Part shown: one piece after another, positions 52,603 through 61,404 of the stretch | How the letters are laid out: each line of letters opens with the position of its first letter | Numbering within the stretch: the first letter of the stretch is position 1 | Assembly: GCA_020634855.1 (NCBI GenBank) | Contig: JACKAU010000004.1 | Coordinates: forward strand, 186,001-250,000 | Direction of reading: 5' to 3' | Origin: Anaerolineales bacterium | Lineage (GTDB): Bacteria > Chloroflexota > Anaerolineae > 4572-78 > J111 | DNA length: 64,000 nucleotides | The notes under the pieces: model-generated | Database searches by the model: none | Seen by the model: the letters and a program-made list of their open reading frames with translations, nothing else | Told to the model about the DNA's origin: nothing | Translations under genes and position numbers: made by a program

Positions 52603-53709
52603 ATGTCGCGTGCCGTATTCATTGGCGATGAATCCCTTTGGGCCGGCGGCCATCCCCCCGGCCACCCTCTGCGCCCCGAACGGCTGCGCGATACCTGGGA
52701 GATGCTGCACGCCTACCGAGCTTTCGATGCGCCGAACACCCGCATCGTGTCGCCCCGACCGCCGACCGAGGCCGAACTGCTCACCTTTCACACGCGCGAG
52801 TACGTCGATGCCGTCCGCCGGCTGAGCCAGGGAGAGCGCAGCTTCAACTACAGCCGCTATGGCTTTGGGCCGGGCGACAACCCCGTCTTCAACGGCATGT
52901 ACGACAGCGAGGCCCTCAAAGTCGGCGCGGCCTTGGTAGCCGCTGAACTCCTGCTCGACAACGAAGCCGATGTCGCCTTTAGCTTCGCCGGAGGATTGCA
53001 CCACGCCGGGCGCAATTTTGCCTCCGGCTTCTGCGTTTTCGGCGACGGCGCGGTGGCTATTCATCGTATGCTGGCCGACGGTTGGCGCGTGGCCTACATC
53101 GACATCGACGCCCACCACGGCGATGGAGTCCAAGCGGCCTTTTACGATGATGACCGGGTTTTGACCATCTCGTTCCACGAGTCGGGCTACTACCTTTTTC
53201 CTGGCACCGGTTTCACCCAAGACCTGGGTGAAGGCGCCGGGCGTGGGTACAGCGTCAATGTTCCACTCCTACCTTACACCGACGATGATATTTTCTTGTG
53301 GGCCTTTGATCAGGTCGTCCCCCCCTTGCTCGAACGTTTTGCGCCGGACGTGATTGTCGCCCAACTGGGGGTCGATGCCCACTGGCGCGATCCGCTGACC
53401 CACCTGGCCTTGACCACCCACGGCTTCGAAAGCCTGTTCCAGCGGATTCATCAGCTTTCACCGCGCTGGCTGGCCGTTGGCGGAGGTGGTTACCATCATG
53501 CGGTTGTGCCGCGCGCCTGGACGCTGGCCTGGGGCGTTATGAGCGAACAGACCTTCTCCAACCTCTTGCCTGAAGCCGTGGCGGCTAACTACACCCCGCC
53601 CTTCCTGCACGATGAAGGCCAACCGCCGATTGTGGCTGACCAACGTCAGCAAATCCGTCAAGGAACTGAAAAAATCGTCGAAGAGTTGAAACAGTTGCTC
53701 CAATTTTGA
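52603..53709 (+). CDS. Histone deacetylase-family (AcuC-like) enzyme
   Basis: A 368-residue zinc-dependent amidohydrolase of the arginase/deacetylase fold. AAAGGA lies about seven bases before ATG 52603. Active-site features are GGLHHAGRNFASGFCVFGDG (about 126-145, catalytic His pair), AYIDIDAHHGDGVQ (metal Asp and His) and QLGVDAHWRDPL (second metal Asp), with GGGGYHH near the end. Bacterial members deacetylate acetyl-polyamines, acetoin-related substrates or acetyl-lysine proteins; the substrate cannot be chosen. It is a single gene. Confidence 0.93.
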   Translation: MSRAVFIGDESLWAGGHPPGHPLRPERLRDTWEMLHAYRAFDAPNTRIVSPRPPTEAELLTFHTREYVDAVRRLSQGERSFNYSRYGFGPGDNPVFNGMYDSEALKVGAALVAAELLLDNEADVAFSFAGGLHHAGRNFASGFCVFGDGAVAIHRMLADGWRVAYIDIDAHHGDGVQAAFYDDDRVLTISFHESGYYLFPGTGFTQDLGEGAGRGYSVNVPLLPYTDDDIFLWAFDQVVPPLLERFAPDVIVAQLGVDAHWRDPLTHLALTTHGFESLFQRIHQLSPRWLAVGGGGYHHAVVPRAWTLAWGVMSEQTFSNLLPEAVAANYTPPFLHDEGQPPIVADQRQQIRQGTEKIVEELKQLLQF

Positions 53710-53795
53710 CGTATCAACCCAACTTCAAGCAAAATAAAATATATTTTCTGTCCCATACACCTAATGACTGTAGTCCGTAATCGCACCTATTCTCA

Positions 53796-55418
53796 ATGGA
53801 GGTTTCTTTGTCCCAACCAGCCGATTTACTCATTCACAACGCCCGCGTCTTCACCGCCGACCCGGCTAACCCTCACGCTGAGGCGGTCGCCGTACGCGGC
53901 AACCATATCGTCTTTGTTGGTCCTAACTCGGCTGCCGAAGCGTGGCGCGGTCCGAACACCCGCCTTATCGACGGCCAACAGTGCAGCTTGCTGCCCGGTT
54001 TCATCGACAGCCATTTCCATCTCTTTTGGGGCTCGATTGAATTAGGCAACATTCAATTGAACACGGTCAATTCGCTCGATGGGCTGACCGCAGCGATCCA
54101 GGCGTATGCCCAAGCTCATCCCGACTCGGTTTGGTTAGTTGGTCGGGGGCTTCAATATTCGATTTTGCCGCAGGGCCAGTCGCTCACGCGCCATCAGCTC
54201 GATGCCATTATTGCCGACCGGCCTTTAATTGTTTTTGCCTACGATGGCCACACCGCCTGGGCCAATACGGCGGCACTGCGCCAGGCCGGTATTCTGTCTC
54301 AGGATCGACCCGTTGGCCCCAACAGCGAGATTGTACGCGACGTGGATGGTTCGGCTGCCGGCGAACTACGCGAATCGGGCGCGTTTAATTTGATCTTGGA
54401 TCTCGTCCCCCCGCCGACCGAAGCCCGGCAGCGAGAACTGCTCCAATTAGGATTGGCTCAAGCCGCCGCGCTCGGCGTCACCAGCGTTCACAATATGAAC
54501 GGTGATGCCGAGGAGTTGGCCATCTATTTGGCCGCTGAGGCTGCTGGCGATTTAACCCTGCGTGTCTACTGCCCCTTTCACGTTAAGCCGGAAACACCCA
54601 TCGAAGCATTAGCGGAAGCCGTGGCCATGCGCGACGCTTGCACGGGCGAGATGGTGCGCAGCAACTGCGTCAAATTCTTTATGGATGGCGTCATCGAAAC
54701 CTACACCGGCCTGCTGCTCGATGACTACGCCGGCCAACCGGGCAATCAGGGCGGAGCGCTCTTTACCGCCGACCATTTCACCCGCATGGCCACCGAAGCC
54801 GATCGCCTCGGCTTGCAGATTTTCGTCCACGCCGTGGGTGACGGAGCCGTCCGCCGCATCCTCGACAGCTTTGCCACCGTCCGCCAAACCAATGGCCACC
54901 GCGACAGCCGCCACCGCATCGAGCACATCGAACTGATTCACCCCGACGACCTGCCTCGTTTTGCCGAACTGGGCGTCATCGCCTCGATGCAGCCGGCCCA
55001 TGCCATCCTGACTATCGACGACCCCGATCCCTGGCCGCGCCGCATTCCTGAGTCGCGCTGGGGCTGCGCCTTCGCTTGGCAGACGATACGTGAAGCCGGG
55101 GCTAAAATGGCCTTTGGCAGCGATTGGCCGGTAGCGACACCCAGCCCCTTCACCGGCATCTACTTTGCGCTCAACCGCCAACCGTGGGCGCCCGGACTGC
55201 CCCATCACCGCCAAACCCTGACCGACACCCTGCTGTCCTACACTCGCGACGCCGCCTACGCCGAATTTCAAGAGCATCGCAAAGGCCACCTGCGCCCCGG
55301 CATGCTGGCCGACCTGGTTTTACTGTCGGATGACATTTTTGCCGTACCGCCTGACGCTGTCGAGCAAATTAAGCCCGTAATTACGGTTTGTGACGGAAAA
55401 ATTGTCTACGAAAAATAG
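53796..55418 (+). CDS. YtcJ-like amidohydrolase
   Basis: A 540-residue TIM-barrel metal hydrolase. ATG 53796 is used, but TTG 53808 has GGAGG five bases upstream and may be the real start. Features are DLLIHNARVFTADPANPHAE, LPGFIDSHFHLFWG (metal HxH), SVHNMNGDAEELAIY, a late HAVGDGAVRRILDSF, IEHIELIHPDDL and MAFGSDWPVATPSPF (catalytic Asp). This is the YtcJ/amidohydrolase_3 branch, acting on amides or cyclic imides. No pathway is clear from its neighbours. Confidence 0.9.
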   Translation: MEVSLSQPADLLIHNARVFTADPANPHAEAVAVRGNHIVFVGPNSAAEAWRGPNTRLIDGQQCSLLPGFIDSHFHLFWGSIELGNIQLNTVNSLDGLTAAIQAYAQAHPDSVWLVGRGLQYSILPQGQSLTRHQLDAIIADRPLIVFAYDGHTAWANTAALRQAGILSQDRPVGPNSEIVRDVDGSAAGELRESGAFNLILDLVPPPTEARQRELLQLGLAQAAALGVTSVHNMNGDAEELAIYLAAEAAGDLTLRVYCPFHVKPETPIEALAEAVAMRDACTGEMVRSNCVKFFMDGVIETYTGLLLDDYAGQPGNQGGALFTADHFTRMATEADRLGLQIFVHAVGDGAVRRILDSFATVRQTNGHRDSRHRIEHIELIHPDDLPRFAELGVIASMQPAHAILTIDDPDPWPRRIPESRWGCAFAWQTIREAGAKMAFGSDWPVATPSPFTGIYFALNRQPWAPGLPHHRQTLTDTLLSYTRDAAYAEFQEHRKGHLRPGMLADLVLLSDDIFAVPPDAVEQIKPVITVCDGKIVYEK

Positions 55419-55420
55419 TG

Positions 55421-55463
55421 GCGATGAGGAGATGGAGATGATTCTTCAATCTCCTCATCGCCG
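55421..55463. repeat. 14-bp perfect inverted repeat after the amidohydrolase
   Basis: GGCGATGAGGAGAT (55421-55434) and ATCTCCTCATCGCC (55450-55463) with a 15-base loop rich in GAGATG words. No T-run follows, so it is a poor intrinsic terminator, but it can stabilise the 3' end. Confidence 0.65.
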
Positions 55464-55555
55464 GTCTCCAGCTCCTCTTCCCTAACTTTCGATAGGCGAC
55501 ATTTTACGCCATAATTGATATACTATCGACCAAACTTAGTCGCACCCACAAGCCT

Positions 55556-56521
55556 ATGACGACCGATGCCCATTCAGCCAACCCAACACCACCGGCCAAT
55601 ATCTTGGCCCGTTTCTGGATTTACCAAAACGAGCGATTTCCCGTCATCGGTCACGGGATTTTAATTGCGGCTTTTAGTTTTTCGGCCGTGAGCTATTCCA
55701 GCCTGCTGCGCGGTCAGATCGAATGGCCCCGGCTGGCGACAGTCGTAGTCGCCTTTGTGAGCGCCTTTCTTTTTTTCTTGCAGTTGCGGCTAGCCGACGA
55801 ATTCAAAGATTTTGAAGAGGATAGCCAATTTCGGCCCTACCGACCCGTTCCGCGTGGGTTGGTGACGCTGCGGGAGTTGGGGGTGCTATGGGGCTTGACG
55901 TTGGTTGTTCAACTGGGACTGGCATGGTGGTTGGAGCCGAGGTTGGCGCCGCTGCTGCTGCTGGTCTGGGGCTATCTGGCCCTGATGAGCCGAGAATTCT
56001 TCGTGCGCGACTGGCTCAAAGCCCGCCCCATCACCTATCTCTTGACGCACATGCTCATCGTCCCGCTCATCGATTTCTACACGACCGCCTGCGACTGGCT
56101 GGCCGCCGGAGCTAATCTGCCCCATTGGGGATTGGTCTGGTTTTTAGTCGTCAGCTTTTTCAACGGCGTGGTGATCGAAATTGGGCGCAAAATTCGGGCG
56201 CCGCAGGATGAAGAAACCGGGGTTGAAACCTACAGCGCGCTGTGGGGGCCTCGCCGGGCGGTGCTGGTTTGGTGGGGAGCGGTGCTGGTCACGGCCATCA
56301 GCGCTTGGTTCGCCGCTCGTCAAATTGATTTTGCCGGGCCGGTAAGCGTTTTGCTGGTCATGCTACTCGTGCTGGCGGCCGTGGTCGCCGCCCGATTTTG
56401 GCAAAATCCGGTGACTAGCCGGGCGAAACTCATTGAAACCATGTCCGGCATATGGACGTTGTTGATGTATCTCGGAATAGGGGCGGTGCCCTTACTTTAT
56501 CGGGTGTTATGGGGAGGATAA
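55556..56521 (+). CDS. UbiA-like prenyltransferase
   Basis: A 321-residue inner-membrane protein with about eight to nine hydrophobic segments. The first Asp-rich site is LADEFKDFEEDSQFRPYRP (about 82-100), a variant of NDxxDxxxD, and it keeps the RP-R-P pattern that binds prenyl diphosphate. A second acidic region near RKIRAPQDEETGVETYSALW (about 217-236) matches the second site. UbiA enzymes prenylate aromatic or polar head groups, as in quinone, chlorophyll or lipid biosynthesis. The next genes (PEP-synthase-like, DUF3419, polyprenol-kinase-like, GNAT, AMP-ligase) suggest a role in a common lipid pathway (inference). Confidence 0.82.
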   Translation: MTTDAHSANPTPPANILARFWIYQNERFPVIGHGILIAAFSFSAVSYSSLLRGQIEWPRLATVVVAFVSAFLFFLQLRLADEFKDFEEDSQFRPYRPVPRGLVTLRELGVLWGLTLVVQLGLAWWLEPRLAPLLLLVWGYLALMSREFFVRDWLKARPITYLLTHMLIVPLIDFYTTACDWLAAGANLPHWGLVWFLVVSFFNGVVIEIGRKIRAPQDEETGVETYSALWGPRRAVLVWWGAVLVTAISAWFAARQIDFAGPVSVLLVMLLVLAAVVAARFWQNPVTSRAKLIETMSGIWTLLMYLGIGAVPLLYRVLWGG

Positions 56522-56666
56522 ATCGATTTGATTTCAGTTAACGGTTATGTCATAACTATGTTCCAACTTAACTGTCCTCGTAATAACACATTTTCGGATG
56601 ACCACTATGGGTTTGAGAGACAATTTACAAAATTGACCTACTTTCAGCCAGGAGAACCCTTCAATT

Positions 56667-57150
56667 TTGTTTATCATTTATCCCGAACACGCTAAACCTG
56701 ACGCGAAACTTGGTGGCAAAGCCCACCATCTCGCCGTACTTTGTCATATCGATATTGCTATTCCAGCTTGGTTTGTCCTGTCGGCGGATGCCTTTGCGGC
56801 TTGTTTAAGCGATACACAACGCCGTAACCTCTCCCAAGCTAACCACGACTATGATATAGTCAGCCGGCTCGATGCCCTGACCTTGCCCGCGTCCGATCCG
56901 GGCCGAACTCGAGCAGGCTGTGGCCGATCTCTGCCCTGACGGTGCGCTGGTCGCCGTGCGCTCATCCGCCCTTGACGAAGATGGAACCCGCCACTCCTTC
57001 GCCGGCCAGCTCGATAGTTTTCTCAACGTCCCTCACGCGGAAGTGGCCGACAAAGTGATCGATGTCTGGCGCTCCGCTTTTAGCGAGCGAGTGCTGGCCT
57101 ACCGTCGGGCCAACGGTCTCGATGTCGCACCCCAACCCCCGCCGTTCTGA
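56667..57150 (+). pseudogene. N-terminal fragments of the frameshifted PEP-synthase-like gene
   Basis: The ATP-grasp start of the downstream gene, read in two frames. Frame one (start TTG 56667) holds LGGKAHHLAVLCHIDIAIPA. An extra G in GGG (56900-56902) moves to frame two with LVAVRSSALDEDGTRHSFAGQ. A missing C in C5 (57136-57140) returns to the original frame at VLIQRMVNADWSG. The two breaks cancel, so nearly the whole N-terminal ATP-binding domain is preserved. This suggests sequencing errors or very recent lesions. If corrected, the protein would be about 917 residues. Confidence 0.75.
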
Positions 57151-57158
57151 TCCAGCGC

Positions 57159-59417
57159 ATGGTCAACGCCGATTGGTCCGGCGTCGCCTTCAGCGCCGAT
57201 CCCGTCACCGGTCGGCGCGATGTGGCTGTTATTAGCGCCGTTCCCGGCCTCGGTACGGCCCTTGTCTCCGGCCACACCAATGCCGATACCTATCACGTCG
57301 ATGCGTACGGTAAAATCATTTACCATCAGACCGCCGACCATCGACCGCTGACCGCTGAAACTCATTCTTCTGTTAAGGGTCTTTCTAGGGAACCTGACGC
57401 GCTCTCTCTACGCACTACGCACTACGCACTATCCGCCACCACTTTATCTAAGGTCCAGCTTCAATCCATCGCCGCCTTCGCCCGCCGCACCGAACAGATC
57501 TTCGGCTGCCCCCAAGACATTGAGTGGGCCATCGAAAATGACCAACTCTACCTGCTGCAGGCGCGACCCATCACCACCTTACGCGCCGAGGTGGGGCCGC
57601 CTGACGGGGAACTCAATTTGTGGGACAACAGCAACATCGCTGAAAGCTACCCCGGCGTAACCACGCCGTTAACGTTCTCTTTTGCCCGCCGGGCTTATGA
57701 GGAAGTTTATCGTCAGTTTTGTCGGATTATGGGTGTGCCGGACAGTCTTATTATCGACCATGCGATGACTTTCCGGCATATGCTCGGTTTTATACAGGGG
57801 CGCATCTACTATAACCTGCTCAGTTGGTACCGGGTGCTGGCCTTGCTGCCCGGCTATAAACTCAACCGGCGCTTCATGGAGCAGATGATGGGCGTCAAAG
57901 AAAGCTTGCCCGATGAACTGCTGGCCGAACAGACATCTCCTAGCCGGGGCGATCGGCTGCGTGACGCGCTCTATTTGGGCCGGACCCTGACCGGTCTCGT
58001 CGCCAACTACATCCTCTTGCCGCGCCGTATCGACGCCTTTTATGTTCGCTTGAACAACGCGCTGGGTTCTGAACGACCGAATCTAAGTCAAAAGCGTCCC
58101 GATGAATTAGTTGCCTACTATCGCAACTTGGAAAACCAGCTACTCACTCGCTGGGACGCGCCGTTAATCAATGATTTTTTTGCCATGATTTTTTACGGTA
58201 TTCTGCGCCAATTGACAGAGAAATGGTGTGGCGATACCCACGGTACGCTCCAAAATGCGCTTCTGTCCGGCACCGGCGGTGTCATCAGCGCCGAACCGGT
58301 TACTCACCTGCGTCGAATGGCCCAGCTCGCTGTAGGGGATGCCGATTTCATCGGTTTACTCAGCGAGGGCTCGATTTCAGAAATTCTGGAAGCGATGCCG
58401 GCTCGACCCACGTTTGAAGCACAGTACAAAGCTTACTTGGAACAATTTGGCGATCGCTGTCTCGAAGAACTCAAGCTCGAAAGTCCGACGCTGTACGACG
58501 ATCCCCTGCCGCTGCTCCGGTCAATCGGCCAGTTAGCCCGACATTTGGAGCCGTCACCGACACCGTATCAAAACGGCGTCCACCCTTCGCCCCAAACCAC
58601 CGCACCTGATCAGGTGAATGAACAGGTGCGCGCGGCTCTATCCGGTCATCCCTTGCGCCGGCTTGTTTTTAACTGGGTTTTGAAAAACGCTCGCCGGCTC
58701 ATTCGCAACCGTGAAAATCTCCGTTTCGAGCGCACCCGCCTGTTTGGTCGCGCCCGGCAGATTTTCGTCGAACTGGGCCAAAAACTATATACGCAGAATC
58801 TGCTGACCGATCCGCGCGACATTTTCTACCTGGATGTCGAAGAAATTTTCGGGTTCATCAACGGCACTGCTACCACCACTAATCTGAACACCTTAGCCCA
58901 ACTCCGCTACACCGAATTCGAGCGCCACCAAAAAACCCCACCACCCCCCGATCGCTTCGAAACCCGCGGCATCGTCTCCAATTACCAATTACCAATGACT
59001 AATGATCAATCGCCCTCAGTACAGCCCAATACAGACGCTTCTTTGCTTAACTCCCAGCTCCCAACTCCCAACTCCCAATTCTCCCTTCTCCCTTCTTCAT
59101 TCTCTATTCTCCAAGGTCTTGGCTGCTCACCCGGTATCGTCCGAGGCCCGATTCGTATCGTCACCGACCCCAAAAACACGATTCTCCAACCCGGCGAAAT
59201 TCTGGTGGCGCAGCGCACCGATCCCGGTTGGATTCTCCTGTTTTCCGCCGCCGCCGGCCTCCTCGTCGAGCATGGCAGCCTGCTCTCCCACGCCGCCATC
59301 GTTTCGCGGGAAATGCGTTTGCCGGCCATCGTCTCACTCAAAGGCGTTACCCATTGGCTTAAAGACGGCGATCTTGTAGAATTTAACGGCAGTACCGGAG
59401 AAGTGAGGAAATTATGA
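57159..59417 (+). CDS. PEP synthase/rifampin-phosphotransferase-like enzyme (C-terminal two thirds)
   Basis: A 752-codon frame continuing the broken gene above. It has an ATP-binding second half (VNADWSGVAFSADPVTGRRD, DIEWAIENDQLYLLQARPIT), a central helical domain (about 160-620) unlike PEP synthase, and a C-terminal swivelling phosphohistidine domain: GCSPGIVRGPIRIV, TDPGWILLF, HGSLLSHAAIVSRE with the catalytic His. The order ATP-grasp, central, His domain is that of rifampin phosphotransferase, but the substrate may be unrelated. Two in-frame insertions are made of short tandem repeats: GACCGCT and TACGCAC words at 57330-57431, and CCAATTA and CTCCCAA words at 58981-59112. An 18-bp inverted repeat overlaps its stop. 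Confidence 0.78.
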   Translation: MVNADWSGVAFSADPVTGRRDVAVISAVPGLGTALVSGHTNADTYHVDAYGKIIYHQTADHRPLTAETHSSVKGLSREPDALSLRTTHYALSATTLSKVQLQSIAAFARRTEQIFGCPQDIEWAIENDQLYLLQARPITTLRAEVGPPDGELNLWDNSNIAESYPGVTTPLTFSFARRAYEEVYRQFCRIMGVPDSLIIDHAMTFRHMLGFIQGRIYYNLLSWYRVLALLPGYKLNRRFMEQMMGVKESLPDELLAEQTSPSRGDRLRDALYLGRTLTGLVANYILLPRRIDAFYVRLNNALGSERPNLSQKRPDELVAYYRNLENQLLTRWDAPLINDFFAMIFYGILRQLTEKWCGDTHGTLQNALLSGTGGVISAEPVTHLRRMAQLAVGDADFIGLLSEGSISEILEAMPARPTFEAQYKAYLEQFGDRCLEELKLESPTLYDDPLPLLRSIGQLARHLEPSPTPYQNGVHPSPQTTAPDQVNEQVRAALSGHPLRRLVFNWVLKNARRLIRNRENLRFERTRLFGRARQIFVELGQKLYTQNLLTDPRDIFYLDVEEIFGFINGTATTTNLNTLAQLRYTEFERHQKTPPPPDRFETRGIVSNYQLPMTNDQSPSVQPNTDASLLNSQLPTPNSQFSLLPSSFSILQGLGCSPGIVRGPIRIVTDPKNTILQPGEILVAQRTDPGWILLFSAAAGLLVEHGSLLSHAAIVSREMRLPAIVSLKGVTHWLKDGDLVEFNGSTGEVRKL
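58981..59112 (+). repeat. Short tandem repeats inside the PEP-synthase-like gene
   Basis: In-frame heptamer-like words: CCAATTA repeated near 58979-58998, then CTCCCAACTCCCAACTCCCA around 59050-59080. The peptide reads like NSQLPTPNSQF. It falls in the linker before the phosphohistidine domain and looks like a repeat family that entered coding sequence. Confidence 0.7.
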
Positions 59418-59466
59418 GGGATGAATTATGAAGAAAAACAGTTTCACAATTCATCCCTCATAATTC
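59411..59466. repeat. 18-bp perfect inverted repeat at the end of the PEP-synthase-like gene
   Basis: AATTATGAGGGATGAATT (59411-59428) is exactly inverted at 59449-59466, with a 20-base loop. The stop codon of the upstream gene lies inside the left arm. It may act as a 3'-end stabiliser or weak terminator ahead of the DUF3419 gene. Confidence 0.75.
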
Positions 59467-59478
59467 ATTATTTAGCAG

Positions 59479-60591
59479 ATGATTCAAACACACAGCGAAA
59501 TTACGACCAAAACTGACTTCTCGACTATCCGTTACGCCCAATGCTGGGAGGATGCCGATATTTTGCTCGAAGCGCTGGACATCCGGCCCGGCGATACCTG
59601 TTTGGCCATTGCGTCCGCGGGTGATAACGCGTTAGCGATGTTGAGTAAGCATCCGGGGCGCGTCGTTGCTCTTGATTTCAACCCGGCCCAATTAGCCTGC
59701 CTGGAACTTCGCGTGGCGGCCTATCGCGAATTAAGTCACACAGAACTCCTGGAACTCATCGGCTCGATCCCCAGCCAGCGCCGAATTGCGCTTTACCGGC
59801 AGTGCGCCTGGCATCTCTCGCCGTCCGCGCGTGAATTTTGGGATAATCATCAAACCCAAATAACGGAGGGAATCGGGGACGCTGGTAAGTTCGAGCGTTA
59901 TTTTGCGCTTTTTCGCCGACGCCTTCTTCCCTTGGTCCATAGCACAGAATATATCGAACAGTTGTTTGAAGACAAATCGCCGGAGCTGCGCCAAATATTT
60001 TACGACCGGCGCTGGAACACCTGGCGTTGGCAATTGCTGTTTCGATTGTTTTTCTCGCGCGCGGTCATGGGCCGGTTGGGGCGCGATCCCCGCTTTTTTG
60101 ATTACGCCGAAGGCAATGTCGCCGTCCGTATTTTAGAGCGTACGCGCTACGCCGCCACCAGCCTCAACCCTGCCGAAAATCCCTACATGCAGTGGATTTT
60201 AACCGGCCGGCACACTACCGCGCTGCCGTATGCTCTACGGCCCGAAAATTTTGACCTTATCCGGGCCAACCTCAATCGGCTCGAGTGGCGCTGCCAGTCG
60301 CTTGAAAGTTTTCTCGACTCATACGACTTACCCAACCCTATCGACGGTTTCAATCTGAGCAATATTTTTGAATACATGTCGCCGGAGAATTATCATAACA
60401 TTTTGCCCAAGTTGGTGCGGGTGGCCCGACCCGGCAGTCGTCTGGCCTACTGGAATCTGCTCGCCCCGCGCTCCCGGCCCGAGCAGATGGCCCACCAACT
60501 CCGCCCGCTCTCTGATTTGGCCGATCGCCTGCACCGGGCTGATAAGGCCTTCTTTTATAGTAAATTCATTGTGGAGGAAGTGGTCTCGTAG
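59479..60591 (+). CDS. DUF3419/BtaA-like S-adenosylmethionine 3-amino-3-carboxypropyltransferase
   Basis: A 370-residue protein of the DUF3419 family. The SAM-binding start TIRYAQCWEDADILLEAL and LAIASAGDNALAML (about 43-56), then VALDFNPAQLACLELR, are diagnostic, as is FNLSNIFEYMSPENY near the C-terminus. BtaA enzymes move the 3-amino-3-carboxypropyl group of SAM to diacylglycerol, the first step of betaine-lipid synthesis. No BtaB-type N-methyltransferase is in the window, so the final product is unknown. The context is UbiA-like, PEP-synthase-like, polyprenol-kinase-like and AMP-ligase genes. Confidence 0.85.
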   Translation: MIQTHSEITTKTDFSTIRYAQCWEDADILLEALDIRPGDTCLAIASAGDNALAMLSKHPGRVVALDFNPAQLACLELRVAAYRELSHTELLELIGSIPSQRRIALYRQCAWHLSPSAREFWDNHQTQITEGIGDAGKFERYFALFRRRLLPLVHSTEYIEQLFEDKSPELRQIFYDRRWNTWRWQLLFRLFFSRAVMGRLGRDPRFFDYAEGNVAVRILERTRYAATSLNPAENPYMQWILTGRHTTALPYALRPENFDLIRANLNRLEWRCQSLESFLDSYDLPNPIDGFNLSNIFEYMSPENYHNILPKLVRVARPGSRLAYWNLLAPRSRPEQMAHQLRPLSDLADRLHRADKAFFYSKFIVEEVVS

Positions 60592-60628
60592 AACGTAGAA
60601 AAATCACATTCTTCGTCCCATATCAAAA

Positions 60629-60943
60629 ATGTTCAACTGGCTCGGAATCGCTCTTATTCTTATTATTCTGACCGGCTTGCTCGTAACGCTAAGCTGGTAC
60701 AAACGCACGTTCTCGTCGCATCCCGAAGTGGTGCGCAAACTGCTGCATATTGGCATGGGATTGGCCATACTGCCGGTTCCCTGGCTGTTCGATGCCACCT
60801 GGCCGGCGCTGCTACTGGTTGTGATTACGGCTCCGGCGCTGCTGGCGCTGCGTACGGCTCGCTTCAGAGGCAATTGGGGCGCTGTGCTGTGCAGTGTGGG
60901 GCGACGGCAGTCATTGGGGAAATTTACTTTGTCGGTGGAGTAG
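60629..60943 (+). pseudogene. Phytol/dolichol-kinase-like protein, N-terminal frame (frameshifted)
   Basis: Codes for residues 1-95 of a membrane kinase of the phytol/dolichol kinase and CDP-alcohol type: TLSWYKRTFSSHPEVVRKLL, HIGMGLAILPVPWLF, then four hydrophobic stretches. At VGRRQSLG the frame breaks. G4 at 60916-60919 should be G5, after which LGEIYFVGGVATLFF continues in the next frame. Kinases of this family phosphorylate polyprenols with CTP. Confidence 0.72.
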
Positions 60944-61404
60944 CTACTCTATTTTTTCTAACCGGCGATGATCCGCTCCGCTTTTCAATCCCTATTCTGC
61001 TCCTGGCTCTGGCCGACGCGGCCGCGGCGTTGGTCGGCATTCGTTATGGGCGCCGGCATTATACCACCTTCGATGGCGACAAGACGCTGGAAGGATCGCT
61101 AGCGTTTTTAGTTACCGCTTTTTTCTGTATCCAGGTGCCGCTGCTGCTGTTTAGCCCCCTTCAATCGGTCGAAACTCTACTCATCGCGTTACTTTTGAGC
61201 TTACTATTAATGATGGTTGAAGCCGTCGCTTGGCGTGGTCTGGATAATTTTTTTATTCCGATCTTTGGCTTTTTGCTACTCGATGGCGCTATGGGGATGT
61301 CAATTGGCGAGTTGGTGGGGCAGCTTGTCCTCACCGTCCCCCTGGCTATTTTTACAATTCAGGTTTTGATCAATATCACCTTTACCGTGGAGTCACAACG
61401 ATGA
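60874..61404 (+). CDS. Phytol/dolichol-kinase-like protein, C-terminal frame
   Basis: The second part of the same protein; useful coding begins near 60916. It holds the family pattern ALADAAAALVGIRYGRRHYT and FDGDKTLEGSLAFLVTAFF, the region that binds CTP, then hydrophobic helices to the end (LLDGAMGMSIGELVGQLVL). The corrected protein is about 258 residues with six to seven spans, in line with the family. Its stop overlaps the next gene by four bases (ATGA), so translation is coupled. Confidence 0.8.
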   Translation: MGRCAVQCGATAVIGEIYFVGGVATLFFLTGDDPLRFSIPILLLALADAAAALVGIRYGRRHYTTFDGDKTLEGSLAFLVTAFFCIQVPLLLFSPLQSVETLLIALLLSLLLMMVEAVAWRGLDNFFIPIFGFLLLDGAMGMSIGELVGQLVLTVPLAIFTIQVLINITFTVESQR

